Positions 1-12,195 of a stretch of 64,000 bases of DNA are shown here, one piece after another. A model generated the notes under the pieces. That model worked only from the letters and a program-made list of their open reading frames with translations, was not told where the DNA came from and searched no databases. The position numbers and the translations under genes were made by a program. Positions within the stretch are counted from its first letter, which is position 1. Every line of letters begins with the position of its first letter. Source of the stretch: Chondrosia reniformis (Eukaryota; Porifera; Demospongiae; Chondrillida; Chondrillidae); the NCBI GenBank assembly GCA_947172415.1, contig OX359192.1, forward strand, positions 4,714,501 through 4,778,500, read 5' to 3'.

Positions 1-540
1 ATAAAGCAGAGTTCCTTGTACCAGAACGCTTCTCTCAGTAGTCTGAGACTAGTAGAATTAGGTGTCTCAGGTATCTGTTCTATGGGCATAATCAAGGCAT
101 CATTAAAACTATGGTTATCAGAATTAAAGTGATTGTAAAGATACAGTGGCTTAAAACCTTTGGTACTAGTCCTATGGTTGTTCATTCTACTCCTAAGCAT
201 CTGAGAGGTTTCTCCTACATACTGTACATCACATTGTTTACAAGTAATAAGATACACAACATTCCTACTCTGGCATCCTAGGGGACCACAAGGGCTACGG
301 ACTTGATAGGTCCTGCCAGTAACTGAACTCTTAAAAGTAGGGCCAGTAACTAAAGAGGGACATGTTTTACACCACTTATTGCTACACTTCTTAACTAGTG
401 AGGGGCTAGCTTGCCCACCAGTAGGCACCCCTCTACCTACAGATGGGGGAGAGTTAGCTAACTTTTCATCACCAGGCACCCTACCTTTACCTAATGACGG
501 GAGCTTGTTAACCCGGGCGACCTCCCAGCCGGTATCCTAT
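1..540 (-). pseudogene. GIY-YIG endonuclease domain, C-terminal part of a Penelope-type retroelement (runs off the window)
   Basis: Reading the minus strand from about 540 down to 1 gives one frame with no stop, about 180 codons, with no clear start and no end inside the window. It begins with a low-complexity linker rich in Gly, Pro and Ser. A cysteine cluster (KCSNKWCKTCPSL) follows, then the GIY-YIG core VVYLITCKQCDVQYVGET, an arginine and histidine segment (LRSRMNNHR), and an HFN..NHS stretch near the edge. In Penelope-like elements this domain follows the reverse transcriptase and nicks target DNA for target-primed reverse transcription. The RT part would lie upstream on the minus strand, at higher coordinates, but satellite starts at about 590, so this copy is 5'-truncated. 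The family call is firm for GIY-YIG and likely for Penelope type. Confidence 0.75.
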
Positions 541-589
541 CTCTATACTTTGTACTTGTCATGATTGGAAATGGGTCAAGGACTAGACA

Positions 590-670
590 AGCTACATACA
601 CATAGAACTGGTACTTACAAATAGTGCTTACAACTAGTACATACAACTAGTACATTAGACTATACCTATC
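590..670. repeat. 13-bp satellite, reverse orientation, short block
   Basis: About 80 bp of the complement orientation (ACATACAACTAGT) lies between the GIY-YIG fragment and the first composite palindromic element. Its polarity is opposite to the satellite on the other side of that element. Confidence 0.7.
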
Positions 671-1413
671 AGAGGGTACGGTAGTACTCTCTATGTAGGG
701 AAGGTAATGGTTGTTTCGTTTTCCCCATACATTGGTATAGTAGCGAAATAGGCTGAAAATCGCTGAAACGAGACTATGTAGAGTTAAATATAGAACAGCC
801 ATGCTATAAATAGGCCTTGAAGGCAAGCGACCGTGTATTGTTGGCAAATGAACGGACTTTAAAATCTGCCATTTACGTTTTCTTCTTCTTCATCTTCTTC
901 ATCTTCTTTGCCTGCTCTAACCAAAAACCGAAATAAGCCTTCGGACTACTTCTCAAGCGAAACACTCTAAATTTTTCGAGCTGTCTTCTTTTGTAGAAGC
1001 GAGGGCAATAACGCTATTATTGAGTATGACAGTTTTCATGGCCCCAGAGTCAAAACCTCAATAAATTCACCATTTTAAAGACGTCATATTCAGTTGAAGA
1101 TTGCGAAACCAAAGTGGTTAAAAATACAACGATTTCCTAGCTTATGCTCCATAAAAAGTACAGAAACTAGAGAACAATAAAAATTTTCTACTAAAATAGT
1201 GAAGATATAGGGATGGCACACAAAGAACAGAAACAAGAAAGGGATGTTACACAGTGAAGCATTAGCTATGCATGAATCCTACAAGCAAGGGTGTTGTATG
1301 ATTCATGCATATATAGCTAATGCTTCACTGTGTAACATCGCTTTCTTGTTTCTGTGCTTGGTGTGGCAACCCTACATCTTCACTATTTTTGTAGAAAATT
1401 TTTATTGTTCTCT
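671..1413 (-). mobile_element. Composite palindromic MITE-like element, copy A (inverted)
   Basis: This ~745-bp unit recurs at 5,115 and 55,218 in the opposite orientation. Its right 250 bp (about 1,167-1,413) is a near-perfect palindrome. The arms contain GGGATGTTACACAGTGAAGC and its complement around a short centre with a CATGAATC pair. The rest is single-copy-like sequence with a CTTCTTCTTCAT-rich tract (about 880-915), a degraded CRE (AGACGTCA at 1,079) and a CCATTTTAA box. The outer end carries GGTACGGTAGTACTCTCT, matching the terminal hairpin of copy C. No ORF of note is present. Superfamily unknown. Confidence 0.8.
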
Positions 1414-1415
1414 AG

Positions 1416-1454
1416 TAAGTATATAGTACATTGACATAGTACATACATCTTGTA
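1416..1454. repeat. Junction sequence J, copy 1 (satellite polarity switch reverse to forward)
   Basis: The segment contains AGTACATTGACATAGTACAT and CATCTTGTA. It matches the reverse complement of 28,561-28,603 with few differences. Both copies sit exactly where the 13-bp satellite changes from reverse to forward orientation. Confidence 0.65.
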
Positions 1455-4400
1455 TGTACTATATAGTTGTATGTACTAGTTTTAGTACTAGTTGTTTGTG
1501 CTAGTTGTATGTACTAGTTTTATTTACTAGATGTATGTAATAGTTCTATTTACATGTTGAATGTACTAGTTGTATGTACTAATTGTTTGTCCTTTTTTGC
1601 ATGTGCTAGTTGGAGGTTCTAGATTTATGGCCTAGTTGTATTTAGTAGTTGTGTGTACGAGGTATATGTACTAGTGATATGTACTAGTCATGTACTAGTG
1701 ATATGTACTATTCATGTACTAGTTGTATGTACTAGTTGTATGTAGCAGTTGTATGTACTAGTTGCATGGACTAGTTGTATGAACTAGGTGTATGTACTAG
1801 TTGAATATACTAGGTTTATGTCCTAGGTTTATGTGGTAGTTGTATGAACTAGTTGTATGAACTAGTTGTATATACACGTTGTATGTACTCATTCCTAGTT
1901 GTATGAACCCTTCGTATATACTCATTACTAGTTGTATGTACTAGTTGTTTGAATTAGTTGTATGTACTAGTACTAGCTATATTTACTAGATGTAGGTACT
2001 AGTTGTATGTACTAGTTGAATGTGTTATTTGTATGACTTAGCTGTATGAACTAGTTGTATATACTAGTTGTATGAACTAGTTGCACATACTCGTATCTAC
2101 TCGTTACTAGTTGTATGTTCTCGTTGTATGTATTAATTGCATGTACAAGTTATATTTACTAGTTGTTGGTACTATTTGTATGTAGTAGTTGTTAGGAATT
2201 AGTTGTATGGACTAGTAGTATGAACTAGTTGTATTGACTAGTTGTATGAACTAGTTGTATGTATAAGTTGTATGAACTAGTTGTATGTACTCCTTGTAAA
2301 GACTCTTTCCTAGTTGTATGCACTCGTTGTATGTACTCATTAGTAGCTGAATGTACTAGGCCTATCTGTTAGTTGTGTGCACGCTTTGTATTTACTAGTT
2401 GTATGCACCAGTTCTATGTACTAACTGGAGTTCTAGTTGCATGTACTAGTTGTATGCAGCAGTTGAATGTACTCGTTGTATGTACTAGTTTTGTGAACTA
2501 GGTGTATGTGTTAGTTCTATATACTAGGTGAATGTACTAGTTTTATGTAGTAGTTGCAAGTACTAGTTTTGTGAACTAGTTGAATGTACCTGTTGTATGT
2601 ACTCGTTACTAGTTGTAAGAACTCCTTGTATATACTCGTTACTAGTTGTATATACTAGTTGTAAGTAGTAGTTTTTTGAATTAGTTGTAAGTACCAGTAC
2701 TAGTTATATTTACTAGTTGTATGTACTAGTTGTATGTTCTAGTTTTATGTACTAGTTGTGAACTCTTTGTATTTACTAGTTGTATGCACCAGTTCTATGT
2801 ACTAACTGGAGTTCTAGTTGCATGTACTAGTTGTATGCAGCAGTTGAATGTGCTCGTTGTATATACTAGTTTTGTGAACTAGGTGTATGTGTTAGTTTTA
2901 TATACTAGGTGAATGTACTAGTTTTATGTAGTAGTTGCAAGTACTAGTTTTGTGAACTAGTAGAATGTACCTGTTGTATGTACTCGTTACTAGTTGTAAG
3001 AACTCCTTGTATATACTCGTTACTAGTTGTAAGAACTCCTTGTATATACTCGTTACTAGTTGTTCTGTACTAGTTGTAAGTAGTAGTTTTTTGAATTAGT
3101 TGTAAGTACCAGTACTAGTTATATTTACTAGTTGTATGTACTAGTTGTATGTTCTAGTTTTATGTACTAGTTGTGAACTCTTGGTATTTACTAGTTTTGG
3201 GCACCAGTTCTATGTATTATAGTGGTACTAGTCTTATGAACTAATTGTATGTACTGGTTGTGTGTACTAGATGGATGTACTAGTTGCATGTGTACTAGTG
3301 CTAGTTATATTTACTAGTTGTATGAGTACTATTACTAGATATATTTACTAGTTGTATGTACTAGTTTAAGGTACTAAATAGTTATACATATTAGTTGTAT
3401 GTACTAGTTGTATGTCCTAGTTGTATGTACTCGTTGTATTTACTATATACTAGTTGTTTGTATTCCGTGTTTGAATACATTACTAGTTGTTTGTACTAGT
3501 AATGGTTATATTTACTAGTTGTATGTGGTAGTTGTATGTACTACTTGTATGAACTACTTGTATACACTAGTTGCATGTACTAGTTGTATGTACCAGTTGT
3601 ATGTATTAGTTGTATGGACTAGTTGTATGCACTAGTTGTATGTACTAGTTGTATGAACTAAGGGTATGCACTAGTTGTATGTACTAGTTTTAAGAACTAG
3701 TTGCAGTTACTGGTTGTATGATCTCCTAACTAGTTGTGTATACTCCTTGTATTCACTCGTTACTACTTATATATCCTCGTTGTATGAACAAATAGCATTT
3801 ACTAGTTATATTTACTAGTTGTAGGTAATAGTTGTTTGTACAAGTTGAATGACCTTGTTGTGTGTTTTAGTTGTATGTACTCGTTCTATGTACTAGTTGT
3901 AGGTACCAGTGGTATGTACTAGTTGTATTTATTAGTTGTATGTACTAGTTGAATGGACTAGTAGCATGAACTAGTTTTATGTACTAGTTGTACGTACTTG
4001 TTTTATGTACTAGTTGTAGGTACTAGCTGTAAGTCCTAGGTATGTGTACTTGTCATATGTACTAATTATGAACTAGTTGTATGTACTAGTTGTATGTACT
4101 AGTTGCTTGAACTAGTTCAATAGACTAGTTGTAGTACTAGTTGTTCATAATAGTTGTATGTACTAGTTGTTTGTACTGGTTTTGTATTCTTGTTATATGT
4201 TCTAGTTGTATGTATTATTGGGATGTACTAGTTAATAGTCGAATGTATTAGTTGCATGTTCTAATTGTATGTACTAGTTATATGTACTAGTTACATATAC
4301 TAGTTGTATATACTAGTTTTATGTATTCTTTGTATTTTCAAGTTGTTTGCACAAATTTTCTGTACTAGAAACAGCACTAGTTGTATGTACTACTTCCATG

Positions 4401-5114
4401 TACAATTTGTAGGTACAAATTGTACATGGAAGTAGTACATTGTACAAACTAATTTGTATGCACTAGTTTTTTGAACTATTTGTATGTACTCCTTGTATGT
4501 ACATGTTACTAATTGCATGTAGTCGTTGTATGTAGTCGTTACTATTTGTATGTTCTAGTTGTATGTACTATTTGCATGTACTAGTTTTATGTACCAGTTG
4601 TATGAACTAGTTGTATGAACTTGTAGTATGTCCTCGTTGTATGAACTTGTTGCTAGTTGTATGTTCACATTTTATGTACTACTTGTTTGAACTATTTGTA
4701 TGTACTAGTACTAGTTATATTTACTTGTTTTAGGTACTAGTTGTTGTTACTAGTTGTAGGTTCTAGTTGAATGTAGTAGTCATATGTACTAATTGTATGC
4801 ACTAGTTGTATATACTAATTGTACTACCTAGTTGTATGTACTAGTTGTTTGAACTAGTTGTATGTACTAGAATAGTTTTATTTACTAGTGGTAGGTTCTA
4901 GTTGTGTGTACTATTATTTTGTACTAGTTGCATGTACTCCTTGAATGTAGATGTTCCTAATATCATGTACTCGTTGTATGTAGTTGTTACTATTTTTATA
5001 TTCTAGTTGTATTAACTAGTTGTATGTACTATTTGAATTTACTAGTTTTAGACACTAGTTCTATGTACTAGCTGTAGTACTAATTGTATGTACAAGCTGT
5101 ATATACTAATTACT
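1455..5114 (+). repeat. 13-bp minisatellite block, forward orientation
   Basis: Degenerate tandem copies of TACTAGTTGTATG (13 bp). Common variants are CTCGTT for TAGTT and insertions such as CTAGTTATATTTACTAG. A ~380-bp stretch is tandemly duplicated (about 2,385-2,760 and 2,766-3,170). A perfect inverted repeat is at 4,385-4,440. No gene is visible. The strand is strongly T- and G-biased. Confidence 0.95.
4385..4440. repeat. Perfect 27-bp inverted repeat with 2-nt spacer
   Basis: Left arm 4,385-4,411 (ends TACAATTTGTA), spacer GG, right arm 4,414-4,440 (starts TACAAATTGTACATGG). All 27 positions are complementary, although the surrounding satellite monomers have diverged. Confidence 0.9.
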
Positions 5115-5874
5115 AGAGAAAAATAAAAAATTTCTTCAAAAATAGGGAAGATGTAGAGATGGCACAAAAATCATATAAACAAGAAAGGGATGTTACACAG
5201 TGAAGCAATAGCTATATATATATGCATGAATCATACAACACCTTTACTTGTAGGATTCATGCAAAGCTAATGCTTCACTGTGTAACATCCCTTTCTTGTT
5301 TATGTGCTTTTTGTGTCAACCCTACATCTTCACTATTTTATTAGAAACTTTTATTTTTTCTGTACTTTCTGTACTTTTTATGGAGCATAAGCTAGAAATT
5401 CGATTGTATTTAAACCCATTTTCATTTTGCAATCTTCAATTGAATATGACGTCATTAAAATGGCGAATTTATTGAGGTCTTGACTCTGGGGCCATGACAA
5501 CCGTCATACTCAATAATAGCGCTATCGCTCTCGCTTCTGCAAAAGAATACAGCTCTAAAAATTTGCAATAGTTTCGTTTAACAATTATTCCAAAAGCTTA
5601 TATACTTTTTTAGTTATGGCTTACGAAGAAGAATAAGAATAAGAGGAATAAGAAGAAGAAGAAGAAGAATATGAAGAAGACGAAAATGGGAATTTTTAAA
5701 GTTTATTATTTCTCCAGCGGGACATATTCGCTAGCCTTTAAGGTCTATTTAGAATATGTATATTGTATATTTAGCTATACATAGCCTTGTTTTGTTGATT
5801 TTCGGCCTATTTTGGGATTTTGCTCCTATACTGATGTATGTAGAAAACGAAAAAACGCATCATCCCTACATAGC
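5115..5874 (+). mobile_element. Composite palindromic MITE-like element, copy B
   Basis: Same element as copy A in the other orientation. It starts AGAGAAAAATAAAAAATTTC and has the ~250-bp palindrome on its left (about 5,115-5,362). Then come an intact CRE (TGACGTCA, 5,447-5,454) followed by TTAAAATGGCG, a GAAGAA-rich tract (about 5,625-5,690) and the ATACATAGCC block. The far terminal hairpin seen in copy C is missing; the copy breaks into satellite at about 5,874. No coding capacity. Confidence 0.85.
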
Positions 5875-6954
5875 TAATATACACTAGTTGTAGGAACTAG
5901 TTATATGTACTAGTTGTATGTACAAGTTTTAAGTAATCTGTGTATTTACTAGTTGTATCCACCAGTTCTATTTACTAGCAATAGTAATAGTTGAATGTAC
6001 TTGAAGCATGTACTAGTCGAATGTACCAGTTGTATAGACTAGTTGTATTAACTAGCTGTATGTACTAGCTGTATGAACTAGATGCATGTATTCGTTGTAC
6101 GTACTCTTTACTAGTTGTATGTCCTCGTTGTACGTACAAATTGCATTAACTAGTTTGATTTACTAGTTGTAGGTACTAGTTGTAGGTACTAGCTGAATGT
6201 GCTATTTGTATGAACTAGTTGCATGAACTAGTTGTATATACTAGTTGTATGAACTAGTTACATTTACTCGTTGTATGTACTTCTTACTATTTGAATGTAC
6301 TTGTTGTATATACTAATTTCATGTAGTAGTTATATTTACTAGTTGTAGGTACTAGTTACTACTTGTAAGTACTAGTAGTATGTACTTTTGTATGTACTAG
6401 TGGTCTATACTAGTTGTATGTATTCTTTGTATTTCCCAGTTGTATGTACCAATTTTATATACTACCTACAGGACTAGTTGTGAGTACTAATTGAATGTAC
6501 TAGTTGTAGGCACTTTATAGTTGTAGATGGTAGTTGTATGAATTAGTTGTATGGACTGCATGTATGTACCAGTTGTAAGTACTAGTTGTGAGTACTAGTT
6601 GTATGTAATAGGTGTATGTACTAGTTATTAGTTGTATATCCTAGTTCTATGTTCTGGTTGTATCTACTAGTTATATGTTCTAGTTGTTTATACTAGTTAT
6701 TTGCACTCTTTCATTTGTTTGTTGTATGCACCAGTTCTATGTACTAGTTGCAGTACTAGTTGCATGTACTAGTTGTGTGTACTAGTTGTATGTAGTAGTT
6801 GTATGTACTAGTTTTATTTACTAGTATTAATTATATTTACAAGTTATAGGAACCAATTGTATGTACTAGGTGTATGCACTAGTTACTAGTTGTTATGTAC
6901 AAGTTTTATGTTGTCTAGTTGTTTGAAATTGTTGTATGTTCTAGTTCTAAGTAC

Positions 6955-7780
6955 TAGAGGTATGTACTAGTTCTAGTTATATTTACTAGTTTTATGTACT
7001 AGTAGTACGTACTAGCTGAATGTACTGGTTGTATGCATTCGTATTAGTTATATTTACTAATGGTAGGTTCTTTTTGTAAATACTAGTTTTTTGTACTAGT
7101 TTTTTATATAGTTGTATGTACTCTTTGTATTTACTAGTTGAATGCACCAGTTCTTTGTATTAGCTGTAGTACTAGCTGAATGTACTGCTTGCATGTACTA
7201 GTTGTATGTACTAGTTGTATGTATAAGTTGTATGTATAATTGTATGTACTAGTTCTATGTACTAGTTGTATGTACTACTTGTATGGACTAGTTGTATATA
7301 CTACTTTGTCCGTACAAGGTGTGTATACTAGTTGTATGTACTAGTTGTATGTCCTAGTTCTATGTACTAGAGGTATGTACTAGTTCTAGTTATATTTACT
7401 AGTTTTATGTACTAGTAGTACGTACTAGCTGAATGTACTGGTTGTATGCATTCGTATTAGTTATATTTACTAATGGTAGGTTCTTTTTGTAAATACTAGT
7501 TTTTTGTACTAGTTTTTTTATAGTTGTATGTACTCTTTGTATTTACTAGTTGAATGCACCAGTTCTTTGTATTAGCTGTAGTACTAGCTGAATGTACTGC
7601 TTGCAGGTACTAGTTGTATGTACTAGTTGTATGTATAAGTTGTATGTATAATTGTATGTACTAGTTCTATGTACTAGTTGTATGTACTACTTGTATGGAC
7701 TAGTTGTATATACTACTTTGTCCGTACAAGGTGTGTATACTAGTTGTATGTACTAGTTGTATGTCCTAGTTCTATGTACT
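6955..7780 (+). repeat. Tandem duplication of ~412 bp inside the satellite
   Basis: Two nearly identical copies meet at about 7,366. Shared idiosyncratic words include GAGGTATGTACTAGTTC, GTAGTACGTACTAGCTG and TACTTTGTCCGTACAAGG. Monomers elsewhere are far more diverged, so this duplication is recent. Confidence 0.8.
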
Positions 7781-10245
7781 AGTTGTATACCACTTGTGTG
7801 TGCACTAGTCCTAGTTCTATTTACTAGTTGCAATTACTGGTTGCAAGTACTAGTTATATAAACTATGTACTTGTACATGTTATCTTTACTAGTTGTATGT
7901 ACTAGTACTTGTTATATTTTCTAGTTGTATGTACTAGTTGTATGTACTATTAGTAGTTATATTTACTAGGCGTAGGTACTATTTGTTCACACTAGTTGAA
8001 TGATACTAATTGATTGTACTAGTTGCACGTATTAGTTGTATGTACAAGTTGTATGTACTAGTTACTATTTGTATGTACTAGTTGTATGTTCTACTTGTAT
8101 GCATTAATTATATGCTATAGACATATGTACTAGTTTTATGTCCTGGTTGTGTGTACTAGTTGTATGTGGTAGTTGAAGTAGTGATTTAATATACTAGTTG
8201 TAAGTACCAGTTTTATGAACTAGGTGTATGAACTAGTAGTATGTACTAGTACTAGTTATATTTGGTATTTGTAAAGTGCTAGAAGTATGTACTGGTTTTA
8301 TGTACTAGTATTAATTTTATTTACTAGTTGTGGGTTCTAGTTGTACATACTATTTATTTGTACTGGCTTTATAGACTAGTTTTATGTACTCTTTGTATTT
8401 ACTTGTTGTATGCACCAGTTCTATATTGTAGCTATAGTACTAATTGTATGTTCTAGTTGAATGTATTAGTTGTATGTACCAGTTGTATGTACTAGTTGTA
8501 TGTACAAGTTGTATTAACTAGTTGTATATACTAGTTTTATGAACTAGTTGCATCTACATTTGTGTGTACTAGTTATATTTACTTGTTGTAGGTACTAGTA
8601 TATGTACTCATTACTAGTTGTATGTACTAGTAATACGCACTAGGTCCATTTATATTTACTAGTTGTAGGTACTAGTTGCCTGTATATACTAGTTATATCT
8701 ACTAGGTATATGAATTAGTTGTATGAAGTAGATGTGTGTACTCTTTGTATTGACTAGTTGTATTCACCAGTTCTCTGTACTAGTTTTAGTTCTAGTTGTA
8801 TGTACTAGTTGCATGAACTAGTCATTTGTACTATGTGTGTGTACATGATACTAGTTGTATGTAGTAGTTTTAATTACTAGCACTAGTTATATTTACTAGT
8901 TGTTGGTAATATTTGTATGTACTAGGTGTATGTACAAGTTATTAGTTGTATGTCCTAGTTCTAGGTTTTAGTTTTATCTATTAGTTATCTGTACTAGTTT
9001 TATATACTAGTTGTTTGTACTCTTTGTGTGTGCTTGTTGAATATACCAGCTCTATGTACTAGCTGTAGTATTAGTTTTACTAGTACTACAGCTGTACTCG
9101 TTGTATGTACTCGTTACTGACTCTTTGCATTTACCTGTTTTATTGACCAGTTCTAAGTACTAGCTGTAGTACTAGTTGTATGTACTAGTTGCTTGTACTA
9201 GTTGCTTGTACTATATAGTTTTACACACTAGTTGTATGTACTAGTTGTATGTACTAGTTTTTTATACAAGCTGTTTGTACTCTTTGTATGTGCTTGTTGA
9301 ATACACCAGCCTATGTACTAGCTGTAGTACTAGTTGTATGTACTAGTTGCATGTATAGTTGTATGTATTAGTTGTATGTACTAGTTGAATGTACTATAGT
9401 TGTATGTATTAGTTGTATGTACTAGTTGAATGTACTAGTTATTAGAACTAGGTGTATGTAGAAGTTGTATGTACTAGTTTTATGTACTAGTACTAGTTAT
9501 ATTTACTAGTTGTAGGTACTAATTGTATGTGCTAGGTGTATGCACTAGGAACTAGCTGTATGTACTAGTTCTATGTTCTAGTTTTATGTTGAAGTTGTAG
9601 GTACTAGTTGTATGTACTAGTTGTATACAGTGATTGTATGTACTAGTTGTAGGTACTCGTTGTATGTTCTCGTTACTAGTTATATGTACTCGTTCTATGA
9701 ACTCATTACTGACTCTTTTCATTTACCAGCTTTATTGACCAGGTCTAAGTACTAGCTGTAGTACTAGTTGTATGTAATAGTTGCTTGTACTAGTTGTATG
9801 TACTAGTTGCTTGTACTAGTTGTATGTACTAGTTGAATGTACTAGTTGTATGTACTAATTGTATGTGTAGTTATATGCACTAATTTTATGTACTAGTACT
9901 TTTTATATTTATATATTTTTTGTATACGCTAGTTGTAGGAACTAGTTGTATGTACATGAACTAGTCGTATGCACCAGTTCTATGTATTAGCTGTAGTACT
10001 AGTTGAATGTACTACTTGCATGTGTTAGTTGTATGTACTAGTTGTATGTATAAGTTGTAGGTATTAGCTGTATGTACTAGTTGTATGTACTAGTTGTATG
10101 TACAAGTTGTATGTACTAGTTACTATTTGTATGTACTAGTTGTCTGTTCTACTTGTAGGCATTAGATATATGCTATAGACATATGTACTATTTTTATGTC
10201 CCGGTTGCGTGTACTAGTTGTATGTAGTATTTGAAGTAGTAATTT

Positions 10246-10316
10246 TACAACTAGTATATTAAATCACTACTTCAACTACTACATAGTTGAAGTAGTGATT
10301 TAATATACTAGTTGTA
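10246..10316. repeat. Perfect 33-bp inverted repeat with 5-nt spacer
   Basis: Left arm 10,246-10,278, spacer CTACA, right arm 10,284-10,316. The arms contain TTAAATCACTACTTCAACTA and its exact complement, a word that elsewhere marks the satellite's higher-order unit. Confidence 0.9.
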
Positions 10317-12066
10317 TGTACTAGTTATGTATACAAGGTGTATGAACTAGTTGTATGTACTAGTTGTATGTACTAGTTTTATGTACTAATTGTATGTACT
10401 AGTTGTATGTTCTAGTTGTTTTTACTAATAGTAGTTATATTTACTAGGTATATATTCTATTTGTACCCACTAGTTGTATGATACTAGTTTATTGTATTAG
10501 TTGCACATACTAGTCGTATGTACTAGTTGTATGTACTAGTTGCATGAACTAGTAGTATGAACTAGTTAGTTGTACTAGTGTGTGTATGTTCTAGTACTAG
10601 TTATATTTACTATTGGTAAAGTGCTAGTGGTATGTACTAGTTGTATTTACTAGTTGTATGTACTAGTATTAGTTTATTGACTAGTTGTAGGTTCTAGTTG
10701 TACATATTAATTATTTGTACTGGTTTTATGGACTGGTTGCATGTCCTCTTTGTATTTACTAGTTGTATGCACCAGTTTTATGGAGTAGCTATAATACTAG
10801 TTGTATGTACTAGTTAAATGTATTAGCTGTATGTACCAGTTGTATGTACTAGTTGTATGTACTCGTTCTATGTTTTGTGTACCGTTTGTATATACGCATC
10901 ACTAGTTGCATGTATTAATTGAATGTAGTAGTTGTTTGAACTACTTGTATATACTAGGACTATTTATATTAACTATGTGTAGGTACTAGTTGTATGTATT
11001 AGTTGTATGTATTAGCTGTGTATAGTAGTAGTAAGTTGTAGTTGCATGGATTTGTTGGATGTACTAGTAACTAGTTGAATGTACTAGTTGCATGTTCTAG
11101 TTGTGTGTACTAGTTATATGTACTAGTTATATTTTCTAGTTTTATGAAGTAGTTGCATGTACTAGTTGTATGTACTCTTTTAATTTCGTAGTTGTATGCA
11201 TCAGTTCCATGTACTAGCTAAAGGACTAGTTGTTTGTACTAGTTGCATGTACAAGTTCTATGTACAAGTTGTATGTAATAGTTGTATGTAATAGTTGCAG
11301 TTGTTGTATGTACTAGTTGTATATTCTAGTTGTATGTACCAATTGAATGTACTAGTTATATGCACTAGTTCTATGTAAAAACAAGTTATATGAACTAGTT
11401 GTATATAACAATTATATGTAGTAGTTGTATGTACAAGTCGTAAGTATTAGTTATATTTACTAGTAGTATGTACTAACCATATACTCTAGGTTAATATACT
11501 AGTAATAATACTGGTTGTTTGTACTACTTTTATCAACTAGTTTTAGCACTAGTTGCATGTACTAGTTGTATGTACTAGTTGTATGTCCTACTTTTATCTA
11601 CCACTTGTATTCTTTAGTTCTATGTACTAGTTGTAATACTAGTTGTATGTACTACTTGTATGTCCTAGGTGTATGTAGTAGTTGAAGTAGTAATTTAATA
11701 TACTAGTTTTATGCATAAGTTGTATGTACCAGTTGTATGAACTAGTAGTATGTACTAGGTGTATGTACTAGTTGTATGTACTTGTTGTAGGTCTAGTATT
11801 ATGTGCTACTTGTATGTACTAAATGTATGTACTAATTGAATCTACTAGTTGCATACTCTAGTTCTATGTACTAGTTGTAATATTAGTTGTATGAACTAGT
11901 TGTTTGTAGTAGTTGTATATACTACTAGTATGGCCTAGTTGTATGTTGTAGTTGTAGTACTATATCTATGTACTGGTTGTATGTACTCGTTCTATCTGTA
12001 AGTACTAGTTATATGTACTAGTTGTATGTACTAGGTATAAGTACTAGTTATATGAATTAGTTGTTG

Positions 12067-12195
12067 CATGTATGGTTCTTTTAACCACTAGCTAGTTGTT
12101 TTAATTTTTAGTGTGTCAATTTAAACAATAAAATTAGCTGTTATTTTAACCATATGATGTTGTGTTGTCATACATTTTTTTCACTGCACAACAAG
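12067..12195 (+). repeat. Satellite polarity-switch core, copy 1
   Basis: Non-satellite sequence joining forward satellite (left) to reverse satellite (right). Conserved blocks are TATGGTT...TAACCACTAGCTAG, TTGTTTTAATTTTT, AATTAGCTGTTATTTTAACC, CATATGATG and TTTTTTCACTGC. The same core recurs at 21,589 (same strand), 31,031 and 38,243 (opposite strand). No ORF. Confidence 0.85.

Larger units (their letters stand above)
5875..12066 (+). repeat. 13-bp minisatellite block, forward orientation
   Basis: The longest uninterrupted forward block. It contains higher-order markers that recur through the window: CTCTTTGTATTTACTAG followed by GCACCAGTTCTATGTACTAG, and GTTGAAGTAGTGATTTAATA. A ~412-bp segment is tandemly duplicated (about 6,955-7,366 and 7,367-7,780). 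A perfect 33-bp palindrome lies at 10,246-10,316. No gene seen. Confidence 0.95.

Noticed and set aside
647..1426. Open frames inside composite element copy A (647-847 minus, 1,244-1,426 plus)
   Set aside because: They run through the palindrome or unique part of a repeat, are not conserved as frames in copies B and C, and resemble no protein.
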